From Nitrospira sp. ND1 (GTDB lineage: Bacteria > Nitrospirota > Nitrospiria > Nitrospirales > Nitrospiraceae), in the NCBI RefSeq assembly GCF_900170025.1, contig NZ_FWEX01000006.1, forward strand, positions 2,434,671 to 2,498,670: a DNA stretch of 64,000 nucleotides. The letters run 5' to 3'. Made by a program: the position numbers and the translations under genes. The stretch's first letter is position 1. The number at the start of each line of letters is the position of its first letter. Under the pieces are notes generated by a model, which was given only the letters and a program-made list of their open reading frames with translations, ran no database searches and was not told the DNA's origin. Shown here piece after piece: positions 59,275 through 64,000 of the stretch.

Positions 59275-60099
59275 ATGGACGCACAAGCGATTCGAGAGCT
59301 GGTCAAGGAGAAATACGGTGAAGCGGCCGCTAGAGCCAAGAGCGGAGGCAGTTCCTGCTGCGGGGCCTCCCCCGCGCTGATGAATGTCGATCCGATCACG
59401 TCCAACCTGTATTCAGATCAGGAGCGTCAGGGGTTGCCGGCGGATGCCGTGGCGGCCTCGCTGGGCTGCGGGAATCCAACGGCTCTGGCAGAACTTCATG
59501 CCGGTGAGACGGTGTTGGATCTGGGATCCGGCGGCGGCATCGATGTGTTGCTCTCTGCCAAGCGAGTCGGTCCGGCGGGGAAAGCCTATGGGTTGGATAT
59601 GACGGAGCAGATGTTGGCGTTGGCCAGAGAAAATCAGCGCGCAGCCGGCGTGGAGAACGTCGAGTTTCTGAAGGGCGAAATCGAGCACATCCCGCTGCCT
59701 GATCGTTCCGTGGATGTGATCATCAGCAATTGCGTCGTGAATTTGTCCGGCGAAAAGGAGCGCGTGCTGGCGGAAGCCTTTCGCGTCCTGCGTCCGGGAG
59801 GCCGGCTGGCGTTGTCCGACATTGTAGTGCGAGGGGCGATTCCCTCAGAGATCCGACGGAATCTCGAATTGTGGGCTGGTTGTGTCGCGGGCGCGTTGGA
59901 AGAGACGGAGTATCGGGACATGCTGGCCCAGGCGGGGTTCGTCGAGATCGGAATCGAGCCGACGCGCATCTATCAGGCCGATGACGTGAAGGAATTGCTG
60001 GTCGGCACAGACCTCTCCAGTGATCTGCTCGTGGCCCAAGTCGAGGGCAAGTTCATGAGCGCATTCATTCGGGCCAAGAAACCGGCCGTGACGGTCTAA
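59275..60099 (+). CDS. arsM: Arsenite S-adenosylmethionine methyltransferase
   Basis: The 274-residue enzyme methylates As(III) to mono-, di- and trimethylarsenicals. The SAM motif is VLDLGSGGGID, and the cysteines needed for arsenite binding are all present: C28/C29 (SSCCGAS), C65 (LGCGNP), C153 (SNCVVN) and C203 (WAGCVAG). GAGGAGG (59261-59267) precedes the ATG at 59275. It is the first structural gene after arsR. Confidence 0.93.
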   Translation: MDAQAIRELVKEKYGEAAARAKSGGSSCCGASPALMNVDPITSNLYSDQERQGLPADAVAASLGCGNPTALAELHAGETVLDLGSGGGIDVLLSAKRVGPAGKAYGLDMTEQMLALARENQRAAGVENVEFLKGEIEHIPLPDRSVDVIISNCVVNLSGEKERVLAEAFRVLRPGGRLALSDIVVRGAIPSEIRRNLELWAGCVAGALEETEYRDMLAQAGFVEIGIEPTRIYQADDVKELLVGTDLSSDLLVAQVEGKFMSAFIRAKKPAVTV

Positions 60100-60136
60100 C
60101 TCCGCCGGGCAGCGCGAGCACGAGGGAGCAGGAGCG

Positions 60137-61231
60137 ATGGAACTCGCATTATCGGTCGATGAGCCGCAGGTGGCTACGAAGCGGCTGTCGTTCTTTGAGC
60201 GGTATCTCACGCTCTGGGTGGCGCTCTGCATGGTGGCCGGTGTGCTGATCGGGCAGGCGGTGCCCGGTTTGGTGTCGAGCCTGCGAGGGGCTGAGATCGG
60301 ACAGGGCAGCCACATCAATCTGCCGATTGCCGTGCTGATCTGGCTGATGATTGTGCCGATGATGATGAAGGTTGAGTTTGCCTCGGTTCGTGACGTGGGC
60401 AAGCGGCCGGTCGGCCTGCTGATTACCCTGTTTGTGAATTGGGTGGTGAAGCCCTTCTCCATGGCGTTCTTTGCCTGGGTGTTTTTCCGGTACGTCTTCT
60501 CAGCCTGGATCTCACCCGCCGAGGCCGACCAATACATCGCGGGCACCATTATCCTGGCTGCGGCGCCCTGCACGGCAATGGTGTTTGTGTGGAGTTACCT
60601 GACGGACGGAGACCCCGCGTACACGCTCGTTCAGGTGGCCGTGAACGACCTGATCATGCTCGTGCTGTTTGTTCCGATTGTCGGGTTGCTGGTGAGCGGC
60701 GCGTCATCATTGGCCGTGCCGTTCGACGTGCTGCTCTATTCGGTGGCGATCTTTATCGTCATTCCGTTGATCGTCGGCGCCGGGCTTCGACTGTGGCTGG
60801 TTCGTCGGTACGGGCTGCGTTGGATGGAAGAACAGTTTCTGCCCCGATTCGCGCCGGTGACGATCGCGGCGCTGCTCCTCACGTTGGTGTGTATCTTCGC
60901 GTTTCAGTCGCAAAACATCCTGGGGAAAACCGTACATGTCGTCCTGATTGCAGTGCCGATTCTCCTGCAGGTCTACATGAATTCGGCGCTCGCCTATGGC
61001 CTGATGCATCGCTGGCGGGTTCCCTACGCGATCGCCGCGCCGGGAGCGCTCATCGGTGCCAGCAATTTTTTCGAATTGGCTGTGGCGACCGCCATCGCCC
61101 TGTTCGGACCGGAGTCCGGTGCCGCGTTGGCGACGGTGGTCGGGGTGTTGGTGGAAGTGCCGGTCATGTTGTCCGTCTGCAGCCTGTGCAACAAGACCAG
61201 GCATTGGTTCAATCAGGAGGTCGGCACATGA
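60137..61231 (+). CDS. acr3: ACR3-family arsenite efflux permease
   Basis: The 364-residue protein has about ten transmembrane helices. AAPCTAMVFVWSYL holds the essential cysteine in TM4, and GASNFFELAVATAIALFG holds the conserved glutamate in TM9, both ACR3 features. It pumps arsenite out of the cell using the proton gradient. Its stop overlaps the arsC ATG by four bases. Confidence 0.94.
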   Translation: MELALSVDEPQVATKRLSFFERYLTLWVALCMVAGVLIGQAVPGLVSSLRGAEIGQGSHINLPIAVLIWLMIVPMMMKVEFASVRDVGKRPVGLLITLFVNWVVKPFSMAFFAWVFFRYVFSAWISPAEADQYIAGTIILAAAPCTAMVFVWSYLTDGDPAYTLVQVAVNDLIMLVLFVPIVGLLVSGASSLAVPFDVLLYSVAIFIVIPLIVGAGLRLWLVRRYGLRWMEEQFLPRFAPVTIAALLLTLVCIFAFQSQNILGKTVHVVLIAVPILLQVYMNSALAYGLMHRWRVPYAIAAPGALIGASNFFELAVATAIALFGPESGAALATVVGVLVEVPVMLSVCSLCNKTRHWFNQEVGT

Positions 61232-61668
61232 AAGCACGAGTGCTATTTCTCTGTACCGGCAACTCCGCGCGCAGTCAGATGGCGGAGGGGTGGTTGCGGC
61301 ATCTGGCGGGCGATCGGTTTGAGGTGTTCAGCGCGGGCACTCACCCGGTTGGCTTGAACTCTGGCTCGGTCGAAGCGATGGCCGAGGTGGGAATCGACAT
61401 TGCGGGACATCGGTCAAAACATGTCTCTGAATTTCTGACGCAGCCGTTCGATTACGTCATTACGGTCTGCGACCGGGCCAAAGAGTCCTGCCCGACCTGG
61501 CCGGGGCCCACCCATCTGTTGCATTGGAGTTTTGACGATCCGGCGGCAGTTACCGACTCTGACGAAGCCCATCGACAGCTGTTTCGACGAGTTCGCGACG
61601 AGATTCTTGGACAGATCAAGGGTTTCCTGGCTCAGGAGGCAAAGTCACTCGTCTCAGGTCCTTGCTAG
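61228..61668 (+). CDS. arsC: Arsenate reductase, low-molecular-weight phosphatase type
   Basis: The 146-residue enzyme reduces arsenate to arsenite for Acr3 export. The phosphatase loop is CTGNSARS with nucleophile C9 and R15, and C81 and C88 (VCDRAKESC) form the redox relay, equal to the C10/C82/C89 triad of S. aureus ArsC. It is therefore thioredoxin-coupled. It converges on arsS, overlapping by four bases. Confidence 0.94.
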   Translation: MKARVLFLCTGNSARSQMAEGWLRHLAGDRFEVFSAGTHPVGLNSGSVEAMAEVGIDIAGHRSKHVSEFLTQPFDYVITVCDRAKESCPTWPGPTHLLHWSFDDPAAVTDSDEAHRQLFRRVRDEILGQIKGFLAQEAKSLVSGPC

Positions 61669-62702
61669 GTGACGGCGCCGCCGCAGGAGGAACCGGATCC
61701 GGCTGTGCACCCGTAGCAGTGGTTCCTCGTCACGATCTGCCGATGGTGCAGGCGTGCGGGATCGAAGTCTCGAATGTGTTGTGGGGTTCCCTGCGAGACC
61801 GGCAATTCCAGCATCTGATTGAAGTCGCAATCGTAGAGGGTCCCGTCCCATCCGACCGACAGGGTGTAGCGGCACATGACGCCCGCTGCCGCCGCCGGGT
61901 TGAAGGCCGCGGCAAGCCGTTCCATGTAGCCTTCGTAGTTGCCGCTTTCGATCAGGAACTCCAGAAATCGGCTGATGGGCATATTGGTGATGGTGTACAG
62001 GCGCGTGAAGCTGACGCCGTGACGGGAGGCCAGCTCTTTCCGGAACTTCGCCTCGATCCCTTCCTGCTTCGGCGGAAGAAAGGCGCCCACCGGGTTATAC
62101 ACCAGGTTGAGCGTCAGTCCGCTGCCCTCTTTGCCGTAGCCCAGTCGGTTCAATAACCGAAGGGCCTCCATCGATTTGTCGAAAATACCCTCGCCGCGTT
62201 GTGCATCCGTCTGTGTGGCCTGATAGGACGGCAGCGATGCAATGACCTCCACGCGGTGCTGCGCCAGAAACTCCCCCAGGTCGGCTTGCGAAGGGATGAG
62301 CAGCACGGAAAGATTGCAGCGATCCAGCACCTGACGGCCCAATAATCGGGCCTGTTCGACGACCCAGCGAAAGTGCGGATTCAGTTCGGGTGCGCCGCCG
62401 GTGATATCCACGGTGGGAATATCCGTGCGAGCTAGGGCCTGGAGACAGAGGTCGAGGGTCTCTTTCGACATGACCTCCGTCCGGTCCGGTCCGGCGTCTA
62501 CGTGACAGTGGCGACAGGTTTGGTTACACAGCTTCCCGAGGTTAAGTTGGAGCGTCGTGATGCCGGTCGCGTGAAGCGGATAGAGCTCTACCGCATTGAG
62601 GGCCGTCTCGAACGGCTGACAGGCCGTCGTCTGGGCCAGGAGTCGCAGCTGCTCCGACGCGGCTGCGAGCGGATCTCGTCGAGCGAGCAGGCTTAGACCC
62701 AT
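61665..62702 (-). CDS. arsS: Arsenosugar biosynthesis radical SAM protein ArsS
   Basis: The 345-residue radical-SAM enzyme has the cluster motif CNQTCRHC (C59, C63, C66) followed by HVDAGP, and a cysteine-rich C-terminus (NHCYGCTAGSGSSCGG). ArsS enzymes are linked to adding the 5'-deoxyadenosyl group to dimethylarsinous acid, the first arsenosugar precursor. Its gene follows arsM2 by 30 bases on the same strand. Confidence 0.9.
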   Translation of the reverse strand: MGLSLLARRDPLAAASEQLRLLAQTTACQPFETALNAVELYPLHATGITTLQLNLGKLCNQTCRHCHVDAGPDRTEVMSKETLDLCLQALARTDIPTVDITGGAPELNPHFRWVVEQARLLGRQVLDRCNLSVLLIPSQADLGEFLAQHRVEVIASLPSYQATQTDAQRGEGIFDKSMEALRLLNRLGYGKEGSGLTLNLVYNPVGAFLPPKQEGIEAKFRKELASRHGVSFTRLYTITNMPISRFLEFLIESGNYEGYMERLAAAFNPAAAAGVMCRYTLSVGWDGTLYDCDFNQMLELPVSQGTPQHIRDFDPARLHHRQIVTRNHCYGCTAGSGSSCGGAVT

Positions 62703-62732
62703 CGGATCGATCCCTTCCTCATCGTCAGGGGT

Positions 62733-63920
62733 TCAGCAACAACCGCCGGTCGGGCTACAGGCGACTTCCGTGCCGTCCACCGCTGCCGAGGCTCGTTGGT
62801 AGATCGTGAAGTGAGGGCGATAGGCCTCCTGAGTCAGAACCTGGAGGGTCTTGGAACAAATTTCCAACGGCACGCCGCGGTAGTACTGGTGATGATCGTC
62901 GTCCTCCGCACTGATGATCGGTCCGGTGAGAATCGCATAGGCGCCTTGCCAGACGCAGGGTTTTTGTTCCGGATGGATCGCGCACCAGCGCGGGTCGGTG
63001 GCGGCGAGTGTGACAGGCGTGGGGCCGAGAAGAAACAGCGAACGAAGCGGTTCGCTCTGCAACAGTTGCGTGCTGGGGCCATCGATGCGTTGAGGTACGC
63101 CGCGTTCGTACCGTTGGCCCAATTCATCCGTCACGCTCGAGAAGGGGCCCCGGAGCGTGGCATAGGACGAGGCCTTTTCGCCGACGATGGCTGGAAACTT
63201 GTATCCGGTGAGCGTCACCGAGAGGAAATGGATGCCGTCGATCGACTGCCAGGGCGTGGACTTGATCTGGTGGACGGCGCGAAATCCCGCATCGACCATT
63301 CCGCCGATGTAGTCCTGCACCTGCAAGGCGCCGGACAAGCAATCGCCCCACTTGGCTGCATCATGTACCAGGTATTGCGGTACGACCTGGTCCGATACGA
63401 TGTCCGAAATCGTAAACCGGCCGCCCGGCTTGATCACGCGGTACATCTCGCGGAAGACCTTCCGCTTGTCCGGCGCCAGATTGATCACACAGTTGGAAAT
63501 GATCAGATCGACGCTGGCGTCCTCCACCGGCATGACATCGGCCATCCCCTTGCGGAACTCGATATTCGATGTCGCATAGCCCAGGTTTCCGGCCACGATG
63601 GGCGCGTTGCGGCGGGCAATCTCCAGCATCGTGTCCGTCATGTCGATGCCGATGACTCGTCCGGTGGGTCCCACCCGGCGCGCCGCCTCAAAACAATCGA
63701 TCCCGCCGCCGGAGCCGATATCCAGCACCGTTTCACCCGATTGAACGGTGTTCAGCCCGGCCGGAGTGCCGCAGCCGTAGGAGATGGTCAGGACTTCTTC
63801 CGGAACAAACGATTTGAGGTCGGCAAAGTCATACCCGGTCGGGCAACACATCTGTTCGCCGGTTGCAGCCGCCCGCGCATAGCGGTCGCTGACTTTCTGG
63901 GTGATATCGTCGATGGCCAT
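62733..63920 (-). CDS. arsM: Second ArsM-like methyltransferase with a C-terminal extension
   Basis: The 395-residue protein is a SAM methyltransferase ([11 protein letters not shown]) with ArsM cysteines C25/C26, C50, C144 and C194. Residues 250-395 add a domain not in the first ArsM, containing [25 protein letters not shown] and the terminal cysteine-rich CSPTGGCC. Its position upstream of arsS makes it the probable source of dimethylarsenic for the arsenosugar branch. The two ArsM proteins are clearly different enzymes, not a recent duplication. Confidence 0.9.
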   Translation of the reverse strand: MAIDDITQKVSDRYARAAATGEQMCCPTGYDFADLKSFVPEEVLTISYGCGTPAGLNTVQSGETVLDIGSGGGIDCFEAARRVGPTGRVIGIDMTDTMLEIARRNAPIVAGNLGYATSNIEFRKGMADVMPVEDASVDLIISNCVINLAPDKRKVFREMYRVIKPGGRFTISDIVSDQVVPQYLVHDAAKWGDCLSGALQVQDYIGGMVDAGFRAVHQIKSTPWQSIDGIHFLSVTLTGYKFPAIVGEKASSYATLRGPFSSVTDELGQRYERGVPQRIDGPSTQLLQSEPLRSLFLLGPTPVTLAATDPRWCAIHPEQKPCVWQGAYAILTGPIISAEDDDHHQYYRGVPLEICSKTLQVLTQEAYRPHFTIYQRASAAVDGTEVACSPTGGCC

Positions 63921-63956
63921 AAGGTCCTCGGAGTGGGATAGGAAATGCCGTCGAAT

Positions 63957-63986
63957 GATCTATCAAGAGAAGAGGCGGCAGGTCAA
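63957..63986 (-). promoter_or_regulatory. Promoter candidate for arsM2-arsS with a degenerate ArsR-like site
   Basis: Reverse strand: TTGACC (63981-63986), 18 bases, TAGATC (63957-63962). The -10 overlaps TTGAT-AG-ATCA, half-sites like those of the arsR operator but with an outward order and two-base gap. Whether ArsR binds is uncertain. The region runs into the window end. Confidence 0.35.
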
Positions 63987-64000
63987 CAACCAGAGGCGGG

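Noticed and set aside
62796..63941. 381-codon open frame opposite the second arsM
   Set aside because: Antisense shadow; arsM2 has the SAM motif and ArsM cysteines.
1..64000. CRISPR arrays, tRNA genes, rRNA genes, prophage
   Set aside because: No regularly spaced direct repeats, no cloverleaf-like segments and no phage or transposase genes were seen by eye in the intergenic regions; a tRNAscan-SE or CRISPR search could still find weak cases.

Overview
The window is a GC-rich bacterial chromosome segment with densely packed genes. Gene content and protein style fit Nitrospira (phylum Nitrospirota): NrfHA with short cytochrome bd genes, tandem M16 peptidases, an Fo-only ATP synthase cluster, and paired ArsM/ArsS arsenic genes. 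No rRNA or nxr/amo marker is present, so the genus is an inference. I found no prophage, transposase gene, CRISPR array or tRNA gene.

Layout. 1-9.9 kb: the end of an HtrA-like protease, a tandem universal stress protein, a lipoprotein, then a tight run nrfH-nrfA-cydA-cydB-sthA-psiE-like, followed by a NhaR-type LysR regulator, a small secreted protein and an acetyltransferase. Together these look like a low-oxygen/redox module: nitrite ammonification, a high-affinity quinol oxidase and NAD(P)H balancing. 10-22 kb: a second universal stress protein behind a sigma-54-like promoter, a 188-bp MITE-like palindrome, an HME-RND metal pump (adaptor plus permease, no outer-membrane partner), an Mg-type P-ATPase, a hybrid histidine kinase, a CaCA exchanger and a second palindromic repeat. 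22-31 kb: PilZ, TPR and NTF2-like proteins, a Ca-type P-ATPase, a phosphoesterase, an MsbA-like ABC exporter and a 31-residue bS22/AURKAIP1-like ribosomal protein gene.

31-46 kb: NadB, lytic transglycosylases, PabC with a PabB/TrpE-like enzyme, the Fo genes atpI-B-E-F without F1 genes, LarE, an active/inactive M16 peptidase pair and RlmN. 45.7-58.8 kb: housekeeping genes zapB-zapA, a possible 6S RNA, rny (probably starting at ATT), ymdB-like, xseA, xseB, tlyA, a GalE-like epimerase, rhodanese, cutA, an M23 peptidase, fhs and hflK-hflC.

58.8-64 kb: an arsenic island. arsR-arsM-acr3-arsC run rightward and a second arsM with arsS run leftward, meeting tail to tail. A perfect ATCAA-N6-TTGAT operator lies between the -35 and -10 boxes of arsR, and a near-identical inverted copy lies before arsM. 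This suggests ArsR-controlled detoxification (reduction, efflux, methylation) next to an arsenosugar branch.

Most protein assignments rest on visible family motifs. Promoters, the ncRNA candidate and the repeats are pattern-based and carry lower confidence.
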